A stretch of 57,934 bases of DNA from Paludibacteraceae bacterium (GTDB lineage Bacteria; Bacteroidota; Bacteroidia; Bacteroidales; Paludibacteraceae), in NCBI GenBank assembly GCA_024405875.1, contig JAKSOA010000013.1, positions 1-57,934 on the forward strand, in the 5' to 3' direction. The notes under the pieces are model-generated. The model worked only from the letters and a program-made list of their open reading frames with translations, had not been told where the DNA came from and searched no databases. A program made the position numbers and the translations under genes. Within the stretch, counting starts at the first letter, position 1. Each line of letters begins with the position of its first letter. Shown one piece after another: positions 51,612-57,934 of the stretch.

Positions 51612-52178
51612 GCACCACAACCATTTGTACCGAGAGGTAATAACGGTCCAAGAAGACCGGTTAAAGAGAATCCGCACCGTATTAACGAGTTCATTAGAGG
51701 CGTTAATGAAGTTCGTCTTGTAGGTGATAATGTAGAACAAGGTGTTTACAACATTAAAGAGGCTATGAGGATTGCTGATGAGCAGGAACTTGATTTGGTT
51801 GAAATCTCTCCTACAGCGGTTCCTCCAGTATGTAAGATTATAGATTATTCAAAATTCCTTTACCAACTGAAAAAGAAGGCAAAGGAGCAGAAACAGAACG
51901 CCGCTAAGATTACTGTTAAGGAGATTAGGTTCGGGCCTCAGACAGATGAGCACGACTACCAGTTCAAACTCAAGCACGCTCAGAATTTTTTGAGCGAGGG
52001 TTCAAAATTGAAAGCATACGTATTCTTCAAGGGTAGGTCAATACTTTTCAAAGAACAGGGAGAGGAGATTCTTAATAGATTTGTGAATGATTTGGAGGAG
52101 TACGGCAAAGTTGACCAGCAACCAACACTTGAGGGCAAGAGAATGATTATAATGCTCTCACCCAAAAAAAAGAAGTAA
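51609..52178 (+). CDS. infC: Translation initiation factor IF-3 with ATA start
   Basis: A 189-residue IF-3, which binds the 30S subunit and rejects non-standard start codons. The reading frame opens at 51606, just after a TAA (51603-51605), and the conserved N terminus ([19 protein letters not shown]) begins well before the first ATG (51765). ATA at 51609 is thus the only near-cognate start that keeps the family's sequence. The N-terminal residues are [19 protein letters not shown], then the C-terminal domain with [23 protein letters not shown]-3 genes in enteric bacteria use AUU to autoregulate, so the same principle is likely. Strong GGAGG and its own promoter support this start. Confidence 0.92.
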   Translation: MAPQPFVPRGNNGPRRPVKENPHRINEFIRGVNEVRLVGDNVEQGVYNIKEAMRIADEQELDLVEISPTAVPPVCKIIDYSKFLYQLKKKAKEQKQNAAKITVKEIRFGPQTDEHDYQFKLKHAQNFLSEGSKLKAYVFFKGRSILFKEQGEEILNRFVNDLEEYGKVDQQPTLEGKRMIIMLSPKKKK

Positions 52179-52207
52179 CTTTTTTATTAATTAAATATTT
52201 TAAGACA

Positions 52208-52405
52208 ATGCCAAAAATGAAAACTAATTCCGGTGCCAAAAAAAGGTTCACCCTTACCGGATCAGGAGAAATCAAGAGAAAACACGCTTACAAGAGCCAC
52301 ATTCTGACAAAGAAAACAAAGAAACAAAAGCGTAACCTAACTTACGCAGGTCTTGTTGACGGTGCAGATAAGTCAAATGTAAAATTGTTGTTAGGTCTTA
52401 AATAG
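52208..52405 (+). CDS. rpmI: 50S ribosomal protein L35
   Basis: A 65-residue large-subunit protein (bL35). Landmarks are [20 protein letters not shown] and the basic motif [20 protein letters not shown]. It lies 29 bp after infC and 67 bp before rplT, the conserved IF3-L35-L20 order. Confidence 0.97.
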   Translation: MPKMKTNSGAKKRFTLTGSGEIKRKHAYKSHILTKKTKKQKRNLTYAGLVDGADKSNVKLLLGLK

Positions 52406-52472
52406 TTATTAACCGAATGTTCAGCCTTAAAGTTTATCAAATGATAACGCTGACAATCAAAAATTTAAAAAA

Positions 52473-52817
52473 ATGCCAAGATCAGTAAATCACGTTGCTT
52501 CAAGAGCAAGAAGAAAAAAAGTTCTTAAACTAACCCGCGGTTATTTCGGAGCCAGAAAGAATGTCTGGACAGTTGCTAAAAACACTTGGGAGAAAGGTCT
52601 TCAGTATGCTTACAGAGACCGTAAGGCTAAAAAGCGTAACTTCCGTGCGCTTTGGATTCAGCGTATTAACGCTGCCGCCCGTATAGAGGGTATGTCATAC
52701 TCAAAACTAATGGGCGCCCTTCACAAGGCAGGTATTGACATCAACCGTAAGGCACTTGCAGACCTTGCTATGAATGAGCCACAGGCGTTCAAGGCTATTG
52801 TTGAGAAGATTAAGTAG
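52473..52817 (+). CDS. rplT: 50S ribosomal protein L20
   Basis: A 114-residue large-subunit assembly protein (bL20). Its N-terminal [20 protein letters not shown] and the [16 protein letters not shown] and [18 protein letters not shown] blocks are diagnostic. In enterics L20 represses the operon through the leader; here the spacer before L20 (52406-52472) contains no repeat of the tRNA-like binding site that I can see. It is followed by a strong terminator. Confidence 0.97.
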   Translation: MPRSVNHVASRARRKKVLKLTRGYFGARKNVWTVAKNTWEKGLQYAYRDRKAKKRNFRALWIQRINAAARIEGMSYSKLMGALHKAGIDINRKALADLAMNEPQAFKAIVEKIK

Positions 52818-52837
52818 TTTTGAACAATTTTTTATAG

Positions 52838-52879
52838 ATAATCCCGTTTATATGACAGATAGACGGGATTATTTTTTAT
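52838..52879 (+). terminator. Rho-independent terminator of infC operon
   Basis: ATAATCCCGT (52838-52847) and ACGGGATTAT (52863-52872) form a perfect 10-bp stem, with TTTTTATC behind it. It ends just before the glycosyltransferase start (52884). Confidence 0.85.
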
Positions 52880-52883
52880 CTCT

Positions 52884-54107
52884 ATGTATAATCTCCTTAT
52901 AGTTACAGATTCATTCACCCCTGATTTTTCACCGAGAGTAAGTTTTTTGGTGAAAAACCTAATTAAGGACGGTCATAGTGTGACCGTACTTACAGAAGAT
53001 GTTGAGAATCCGTTTTATGAGATTGACATACAAGGAGTTAATATTTGTAGGGTGGGGTTCTATAAATCCAAACCGCACACTGTTTTCAGAAAATTTGAGT
53101 GGGCGTTCAAGGCTTTTCTTAATCTATGCTTTGACTATAAGTCATCATTTTTCTTAAAAAAGTGGAGTAGTGTGGCATCGGGGTATGATGCCGTAATATG
53201 CTCAACATTCAGTTATTTCCCGTTAAAGCCTGCATACAAGTTGGCTGGAAGACTTGGAGTACCATTTATTGCAGACATCAGGGATTTGTCTGAGCAGTTC
53301 ACAGGGCGTGAGTACCAACTTCATAATGTGCCTCTCTTTAGCAAATGGTTTGAGAGGGTGCAGTGTGGAAGGCGAAACTATTATCTAAAAGAGGCCGACG
53401 TGCTTACTACGGTCTCTCCGTGGCATCAGCAGTTCTTGAAAAAGTTCAATGACAATGTCTGCCTCATATATAACGGCTATGATGAAGCGTTTTGTTTTTC
53501 AGAGACAAAGAGTGATACATTTGATATTGTCTATACCGGCAAATGGTTAGGCGTTGAGATGCAGGACCCGACTCTGCTTTTCAATGTTTTAGAGAAATTG
53601 ATTGGTTCAGGCACTCTGCCGCAAGACAAAGTGCGTGTGGTGTGGTATCTGTCAAAAGGGTCTGACACATTGAATGAATTGCTTGCACGTTATCCTATAA
53701 GCCGTAAAATCAGTAAGTTTGCAGACCGGGTGCCATACTCTGAGATTCCGTCTGTCTTGCAAAAATCATCAATAGTGCTGGTTCTTACAAATAAATTCTC
53801 AGAAAAAGGGCCAAAGGGCATAATAACCACAAAATTCTTTGAAGGCTTGGGTTGTGAAAAGCCTATACTTAATATTATCTCTGATGGCTCATATCTTGCA
53901 AATCTTATAAATGAGACAAATGCCGGACTCTCAACAGACAACGCTGCCGCAGTAGAGGAATTCTTATTGTCAGAGTATAGACAGTGGAGTGCCACAGGCT
54001 GCACGCATCAGATTGTAAATAAGACGGCAAAGAGAACTTTTGACAGAGCCTGTCAGGCAAAGCAATTTGAGGCAATTATAGAGGCATTAAATTCCAAAGG
54101 AAAATAA
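52884..54107 (+). CDS. Glycosyltransferase (GT-B fold, GT4-like)
   Basis: A 407-residue glycosyltransferase of GT-B architecture, probably cytosolic or membrane-associated. N-terminal acceptor domain: LLIVTDSFTPDFSPRVSFLV, then VLTEDVENPF. The donor domain has VYTGKWLGVEMQDP and the sugar-nucleotide motif GIITTKFFEGLGCEKPILNI, resembling the E-x7-E region of GT4. The role is likely in cell-surface polysaccharide or lipid glycan synthesis; the sugar and acceptor are unknown. It follows the rplT terminator by 11 bp, so its own promoter may be inside rplT, but none is clear. The next feature is the tRNA-Ser promoter. Confidence 0.88.
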   Translation: MYNLLIVTDSFTPDFSPRVSFLVKNLIKDGHSVTVLTEDVENPFYEIDIQGVNICRVGFYKSKPHTVFRKFEWAFKAFLNLCFDYKSSFFLKKWSSVASGYDAVICSTFSYFPLKPAYKLAGRLGVPFIADIRDLSEQFTGREYQLHNVPLFSKWFERVQCGRRNYYLKEADVLTTVSPWHQQFLKKFNDNVCLIYNGYDEAFCFSETKSDTFDIVYTGKWLGVEMQDPTLLFNVLEKLIGSGTLPQDKVRVVWYLSKGSDTLNELLARYPISRKISKFADRVPYSEIPSVLQKSSIVLVLTNKFSEKGPKGIITTKFFEGLGCEKPILNIISDGSYLANLINETNAGLSTDNAAAVEEFLLSEYRQWSATGCTHQIVNKTAKRTFDRACQAKQFEAIIEALNSKGK

Positions 54108-54130
54108 TTTTTAAAAATCCTCAATTTTCT

Positions 54131-54161
54131 TTTGTTGATTTCAAAAATTGCATTACCTTTG
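54131..54161 (+). promoter_or_regulatory. Promoter of tRNA-Ser
   Basis: TTTG (54131-54134), a 19-nt spacer and TACCTTTG (54154-54161) match the consensus. The tRNA starts 46 bp later. Confidence 0.75.
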
Positions 54162-54207
54162 TGCATCAATTTTGAGGGGCGGTCAGAGGCGTTTACATAC
54201 TAATAAT

Positions 54208-54292
54208 GGAAAGGTGGTAGAGTGGTCGATTACAGCGGTCTTGAAAACCGCCGTGCTGAGAGGCACCGGGGGTTCGAATCCCTCCCTTTCCG
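54208..54292 (+). tRNA. tRNA-Ser (anticodon UGA)
   Basis: GGAAAGG (54208-54214) pairs with CCTTTCC (54285-54291). The anticodon loop is CTTGAAA, with anticodon TGA at 54242-54244 between GCGGT and ACCGC. A long variable arm (GTGC/GCAC) marks tRNA-Ser. The T-arm is GGGGG-TTCGAAT-CCCTC. The 3' CCA is not encoded (CGC follows). Reads UCA codons. Antisense ORF-like translations here are the well-known spurious tRNA-Ser shadow. Confidence 0.97.
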
Positions 54293-54427
54293 CAAGCAAA
54301 TGAAAAATGAGAACGAGAAATCGTTCTCATTTTTTTTATGCTGTCACCCATTGAAAGCGTGCTTTCTAATGGGTGTAAAGCATAAAAATAGAAGAGGCGT
54401 AGCCTCTTTATATTTTTCATTTGCTTG
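54293..54427. repeat. Cloverleaf-like element directly behind tRNA-Ser
   Basis: Outer inverted repeats CAAGCAAATGAAAAAT (54293-54308) and ATTTTTCATTTGCTTG (54412-54427) enclose three perfect hairpins: ATGAGAACGA/TCGTTCTCAT with a GAAA loop (54307-54330, followed by T8, likely the tRNA terminator); TTTTTATGCT (54333-54342) with AGCATAAAAA (54379-54388) and inside it CACCCATT/AATGGGTG and GAAAGC/GCTTTC; and AAGAGGC/GCCTCTT (54392-54408). A four-stem structure. No ORF fits. A MITE-like element or a transcribed RNA. Confidence 0.7.
54309..54338 (+). terminator. Terminator of tRNA-Ser
   Basis: GAGAACGA (54309-54316) and TCGTTCTC (54321-54328) close a GAAA loop and run into a T8 stretch. It is inside the larger cloverleaf-like element. 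Confidence 0.75.
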
Positions 54428-54450
54428 TTAGGACGCCCGTGGCAGAGGTT

Positions 54451-54482
54451 AGGGATCACGGAGCGTCAGCGACGTAATCCCT
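54451..54482. repeat. Palindrome with AATCCCTCCC tail
   Basis: AGGGAT (54451-54456) and ATCCCT (54477-54482) with inner ACG/CGT arms enclose GAGCGTCAGCGA. AATCCCTCCC at 54476-54485 repeats the tRNA-Ser T-arm/acceptor bases 54277-54286, 199 bp upstream. The loop resembles the GAGCGAAGCGA core of the dispersed repeat family. Confidence 0.5.
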
Positions 54483-54515
54483 CCCGTTTTTTGGGTTGTA
54501 TTTTTTCATTTGAAA

Positions 54516-54547
54516 TTTGGGGATAGATGTTTAAAACCTTACCTTTG
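54516..54547 (+). promoter_or_regulatory. Promoter of the lipoprotein gene
   Basis: TTTG (54516-54519), 20-nt spacer and TACCTTTG (54540-54547) match the consensus fully. The ATG at 54573 lies 26 bp downstream. Confidence 0.75.
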
Positions 54548-54572
54548 TGGAAAGAAACAGATAAAAACAGAT

Positions 54573-55199
54573 ATGAAGAAGATATTGTTTGCAGTTTTGT
54601 TGGCGTTTGCTCTTCTGTCTTGCTCACAGCAGCAGGAGGAAGCCAAGTATGTGTGTATAAAACCACTTCCTTCGTATGTATCACTTGATTCGTTAAAGGA
54701 TGCGACTGTTCCCGCTTCATTTTCGGAGGCAGGATTCCGCTGGGTTAACCCCAGCCTGACATTTGACGTATGGATTAAGGATTTGTATGATGCGGTAGAA
54801 GTCTCTTTGATGCAAGTTGGTGACACCCTGATATATCAAAGAAAACCTATTGTTGTTGAATCAATTGACAGGGATGGTGATGTGCTTAATATCAATGGCG
54901 GTATAGAAAATGGCGGAGCCTATCTGAAGGCTTATGAGGGTGGTACATATCGTGGTTTGCAGTTTGATGACCATTCAACCTACACGCTTCTGGGTAATGT
55001 AAACCTTCCGCTCATATATGATTTCAGGATAATAAATTGTGGTGATATGCCTGAAGACCCATACGACACAATAGTTGCGGGACAGAAGATATATCTGGAC
55101 TCATTGTTTAATGCCAAGGTGGATTTCAACCACTTGAATACAACCATACTTGTTGAAAAAGGGTTTATAACAGAGATTACTCGTAAATGGATTCCGTAA
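54573..55199 (+). CDS. Predicted lipoprotein of unknown function
   Basis: A 208-residue protein. I use the ATG at 54573 (MKKILFAVLLAFALLSCSQQQ) over an in-frame ATG at 54510, because it begins the signal peptide with lipobox LLSC (Cys17) and follows the promoter. The body is beta-rich with PLPSYVSLDSLKDATVPASF, INGGIENGGAYLKAY and VDFNHLNTTILVEKGF. No known family is recognised. Its stop overlaps the ATG of the deacetylase-like gene (TAATG), so the pair is probably coupled. Confidence 0.8.
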   Translation: MKKILFAVLLAFALLSCSQQQEEAKYVCIKPLPSYVSLDSLKDATVPASFSEAGFRWVNPSLTFDVWIKDLYDAVEVSLMQVGDTLIYQRKPIVVESIDRDGDVLNINGGIENGGAYLKAYEGGTYRGLQFDDHSTYTLLGNVNLPLIYDFRIINCGDMPEDPYDTIVAGQKIYLDSLFNAKVDFNHLNTTILVEKGFITEITRKWIP

Positions 55200-56446
55200 T
55201 GCCGGAACATATATCATACATACTATCTTTTTTGCTTGATATAGAGGAGCCTGCCGCCGCTGATGCCATAAATAATATTTGTTACACTACCAACAAAGCG
55301 GAGTGGAGACGCTACAAAATTGTTATTATTCCATCGGGGTTCTTTAATAAGATTACCTACAAAAGTCAGAATACGGCGCCTCAATTACCGCTACCAGAGA
55401 TAGACGGAGTACCTTTATTGTTTGGAGCACCAGAGGTTGCTCGTGTCGGAGGTCAGTTGATTGTTAAGGCTGATATTGTTGCAAGTGCCTATTTCCTGCT
55501 TACACGGTATGAGGAACTTATTAACACTGAGCGTGACACCAATGGCCGTTTTAAGGGGAACAGTTCAATACTATATAGAAGTGGCGCCTTGCGTCGTCCG
55601 GTTGTTGATGAGTATGGCAGACTATTGAGAGGGTGGCTTAATGAGGTTGGAGTAGGGTTGCCAGAGCGGCAGTCTAAGTTCAAAAAAGTAATAACCCACG
55701 ATGTTGACCAGATAGCGCAGTACAGAAGTAACAGAGGTTTTGCGGGCGGAATTAAGCGGTTACATATAACCGATGCCCTGAAATCAAAATTGTTAGGCAT
55801 TGAGAATGACCCCCTTTTCACATTCCCTTGGATGCGTTCAAAAGAGAAGGATATTGATACAGAACTATTTATGAAGGTTGCAGGAATGAGGTTCAGTCAA
55901 GATTTGCCATACTTTGACCCTCTTTCAGCCGATGCTCGTAAGGTGCTTGAACTCTATCCGCATCCGGGTATCCATATAAGTTATGAGGCTTCAAAAAATC
56001 CGCAACTTATAGAGAGTGAGGTGGAATTTCTCTCTCATATAGCGGGGGAGAAGATAACAAAATCACGCCATCACTATCTGGCGTCACTGCATCCTTCTGA
56101 TTTCAGGTATCTTATTAACGCCGGCATAACAGATGACTATACTATGGGATATGCGGATGAGGTTGGATTCCGTTTAGGCACATCACGCCCTGTAAGGTGG
56201 ATAGACCCTGATACAATGGAGGTTACGCAACTTACCTTGCATCCGCTTATTGTTATGGATAAAACCCTGTATGACCCACGATATATGCACTTAGGATTTG
56301 ATGACGCTTGCAATACTATTGAAGATTTGCGGAAAATTACTGAAGAATTTGGCGGGGAATTTGTAACTTTATGGCATAATAGTGAAGTCTCTACAATCAG
56401 TGGCTCATATGCGCGTAAGTTATTTGAACAAATTTGCACAAAATGA
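55199..56446 (+). CDS. Polysaccharide-deacetylase-like protein (DUF7033-type)
   Basis: A 415-residue cytosolic or membrane-associated protein with no signal peptide. I start at the ATG at 55199, joined to the previous stop as TAATG; an ATG at 55187 in the same frame is an alternative. The polysaccharide-deacetylase (NodB) half shows KVITHDVDQIAQYRSNRGFA, HPHPGIHISYEASKNPQ-like, and HHYLASLHPSDFR motifs; the last GFRLGTSRPVRWIDPDTMEV block is also typical. The HDVD aspartates and HxxxSYEA histidine could bind metal. Such proteins occur in Bacteroidota beside cell-wall genes, here murB, whose start it overlaps by 4 bp. The acceptor glycan is unknown. Confidence 0.75.
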   Translation: MPEHISYILSFLLDIEEPAAADAINNICYTTNKAEWRRYKIVIIPSGFFNKITYKSQNTAPQLPLPEIDGVPLLFGAPEVARVGGQLIVKADIVASAYFLLTRYEELINTERDTNGRFKGNSSILYRSGALRRPVVDEYGRLLRGWLNEVGVGLPERQSKFKKVITHDVDQIAQYRSNRGFAGGIKRLHITDALKSKLLGIENDPLFTFPWMRSKEKDIDTELFMKVAGMRFSQDLPYFDPLSADARKVLELYPHPGIHISYEASKNPQLIESEVEFLSHIAGEKITKSRHHYLASLHPSDFRYLINAGITDDYTMGYADEVGFRLGTSRPVRWIDPDTMEVTQLTLHPLIVMDKTLYDPRYMHLGFDDACNTIEDLRKITEEFGGEFVTLWHNSEVSTISGSYARKLFEQICTK

Positions 56447-57462
56447 AAACCTACGAAAACTACAGTCTGTTGAATAATAACACCTTTGGCATAGATGTCA
56501 AGGCAAACTATTTTATTGAATATGATTCAGTTGAGGAACTTCAACAATTATTAAGAAGTGATTTGCTTGCAGAGAGTAAGTTTATGCAGATAGGTGGTGG
56601 CAGTAACCTACTGTTTATAAATGATTATCAAGGTGTTATACTTCACTCAAAAATAATGGGCATTGACGCCATTGAGGGTAGCCGCTGTATGGCTGTTCTT
56701 AGAGTTGGAGCGGGTGAGCGTTGGGATAGTTTTGTAGAGTACTGTGTGTCAAAGAATTATGGCGGAGTAGAGAACCTTTCAGGTATTCCGGGAGAGGTTG
56801 GAGCCACACCTGTACAGAACATAGGAGCGTATGGTGCCGAGGCTGCAAATACCATAGTCGCCGTAGAGTGCGTGAATGTAAAGACAGGTGAGGAACGCAC
56901 ATTCACAGCAAAGGAATGCCAGTTCGGTTACCGTGACAGCATATTCAAAAGAGACTACAAAGGCAAGTATATTGTCACCTACGTTCATTTTAAACTCTCA
57001 AAGGCGGGCTGGCAACCAAATGTGAATTATGGTTCACTCAAAGATGAGTTTGAAAAGTACCCCGATAAAAACATTGCTGCTGTGCGTAGCGCAGTGCTTG
57101 CTATAAGAGGCAGGAAACTGCCTGAGCCTAAGGTGCTTGGCAATGCGGGTAGTTTCTTTATGAATCCTGTGGTTAGCAGGTCATATTATGAGCGGTTGCT
57201 TAAAACTTACCCCGATATGCCTTGCTATGTTATCTCAGATGCTGAGGTTAAAATACCTGCTGGGTGGCTTATTGAACAGTGTGGCTGGAAGGGCAAAAGT
57301 GTGGGCAAAGTTGCCGTACACGGTTCCCAGGCACTTGTCCTCATTAATAAAGGTGGCGCTAACGGACTTGATATTATAAACCTATCAGACAGCATTAGAG
57401 CCAGCGTCCGTACCAAGTTCGGGGTGGACCTTACACCGGAAGTCAATATAATATTCGGTTAG
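56443..57462 (+). CDS. murB: UDP-N-acetylenolpyruvoylglucosamine reductase
   Basis: A 339-residue FAD enzyme reducing UDP-GlcNAc-enolpyruvate to UDP-MurNAc in peptidoglycan synthesis. I take the ATG at 56443 (overlaps the preceding stop, ATGA) rather than a TTG at 56434. FAD motifs: [11 protein letters not shown] and [20 protein letters not shown]. The catalytic Ser is in [13 protein letters not shown] and the Glu in the C-terminal LTPEVNIIF. Length is that of type I MurB. It ends in a 4-bp overlap with the convergent riboflavin gene. Confidence 0.95.
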   Translation: MKTYENYSLLNNNTFGIDVKANYFIEYDSVEELQQLLRSDLLAESKFMQIGGGSNLLFINDYQGVILHSKIMGIDAIEGSRCMAVLRVGAGERWDSFVEYCVSKNYGGVENLSGIPGEVGATPVQNIGAYGAEAANTIVAVECVNVKTGEERTFTAKECQFGYRDSIFKRDYKGKYIVTYVHFKLSKAGWQPNVNYGSLKDEFEKYPDKNIAAVRSAVLAIRGRKLPEPKVLGNAGSFFMNPVVSRSYYERLLKTYPDMPCYVISDAEVKIPAGWLIEQCGWKGKSVGKVAVHGSQALVLINKGGANGLDIINLSDSIRASVRTKFGVDLTPEVNIIFG

Positions 57463-57934
57463 AGGTGAAGTTTGTCCCCCATTCTCTCTTTTTTAGTGCG
57501 CATATACTTCTCATTATACTCATTTATGCCCACTTCAATAGGCACATTCTCAACAATTGTAAGTCCATACCCCTCCAGTCCTGCACGTTTTACAGGATTG
57601 TTAGTGATAAGACGCATACGGCGTACTCCTATCTCACGTAATATGCTTGCACCAACTCCATAGTCACGCTCATCGGGGTCAAAACCAAGATGTATGTTTG
57701 CATCTACGGTATCCAAACCCTCTTCCTGAAGTTTGTAGGCTTTTATTTTGTTCATCAACCCAATGCCACGACCCTCTTGATTCATATATACAATAACGCC
57801 CTTGCCCTCCTTCTCAACCATCTCCATAGCCTTGTGGAGTTGCTCACCGCATTCACAACGCAGTGATCCGAATATGTCTCCGGTGGCGCAAGATGAGTGC
57901 ACACGCACAAGAACCGGCTCATCTTCGGTCCAAG
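57459..57934 (-). CDS. GTP cyclohydrolase II (RibA or C-terminal half of RibBA), 5' end cut by window edge
   Basis: The minus-strand frame is open to the end of the window, so the gene is truncated at its 5' end. The visible part is [20 protein letters not shown], then [13 protein letters not shown] with zinc-binding cysteines, [23 protein letters not shown], a DFGVG-type [20 protein letters not shown] and [20 protein letters not shown]. That is the core of GTP cyclohydrolase II, the first step of riboflavin synthesis. In the phylum it is usually fused to a DHBP synthase (RibBA), which would lie beyond the window. An internal GTG at 57906-57908 would not be a real start. It meets murB in a 4-bp overlap (TTAG). 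Confidence 0.93.
   Translation of the reverse strand, partial: WTEDEPVLVRVHSSCATGDIFGSLRCECGEQLHKAMEMVEKEGKGVIVYMNQEGRGIGLMNKIKAYKLQEEGLDTVDANIHLGFDPDERDYGVGASILREIGVRRMRLITNNPVKRAGLEGYGLTIVENVPIEVGINEYNEKYMRTKKERMGDKLHL

Noticed and set aside
54193-54459. Minus-strand 88-residue ORF over tRNA-Ser
   Set aside because: Its GGIRTPGASQHGGFQDRCNRP stretch is the known false translation of antisense tRNA-Ser; no real gene.

Overview
The window is a moderately AT-rich chromosomal segment of a Bacteroidales-type bacterium (phylum Bacteroidota). Evidence for this is PorU/PorV of the type IX secretion system (T9SS), the MutA/MutB methylmalonyl-CoA mutase pair of the succinate-propionate pathway, a PG0541-type protein behind an RND pump, a 29-residue AURKAIP1/COX24-like basic protein behind an HU gene, and many promoters of the phylum pattern TTTG - about 20 nt - TAnnTTTG. 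I would not go below order level. There are no rRNA genes, insertion sequences, prophage or CRISPR arrays. One tRNA gene is present.

Layout. 83-5763 (minus): FAH-family enzyme, porU and porV. 5868-8057: a secreted CotH-like protein with a T9SS C-terminal signal, convergent with an AddA/RecB-like helicase-nuclease (8054-11146, minus). 11255-13926: secreted endonuclease/exonuclease/phosphatase-fold protein, MIP18-family Fe-S assembly protein, TtcA-like tRNA thiolase. 14089-18096: mutA-mutB. 18097-18594: dispersed repeat, terminator and a probable structured RNA. 18595-27365: nine consecutive genes, all for exported proteins of mostly unknown function, with two internal paralogue pairs; this is the best candidate for an undescribed system. 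27426-29850: ABC-F ATPase and MiaA. 29958-36582: TetR regulator, TolC, lipoprotein adaptor, RND pump and PG0541-like protein. 36786-46139: a 3117-residue exported protein with about 30 cadherin-like beta-sandwich repeats. 46248-48982: HU, COX24-like protein, RNase G, endonuclease III. 49091-52817: thrS, a PepSY-like protein, infC, rpmI, rplT. 52884-57462: glycosyltransferase, tRNA-Ser(UGA), lipoprotein, polysaccharide-deacetylase-like protein, murB. 57459-57934 (minus): the 3' part of a riboflavin GTP cyclohydrolase II gene cut by the window edge.

How it fits together. PorU and PorV process and shuttle T9SS cargo at the outer membrane. The CotH-like protein carries a clear T9SS tail and the giant repeat protein a possible divergent one. 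The pump operon has its own repressor and a compact set of inverted repeats upstream of it. The translation cluster includes an infC gene whose only plausible start codon is ATA behind a strong Shine-Dalgarno sequence, which is rare in this phylum.

Non-coding structure is rich: heptanucleotide tandem repeats at gene junctions (one inside the helicase-nuclease gene), a dispersed GTCATTCTGAGCG palindromic repeat, a four-stem cloverleaf-like element directly behind tRNA-Ser, and a hairpin that would hold the ribosome-binding site of the PG0541-like gene in its loop.
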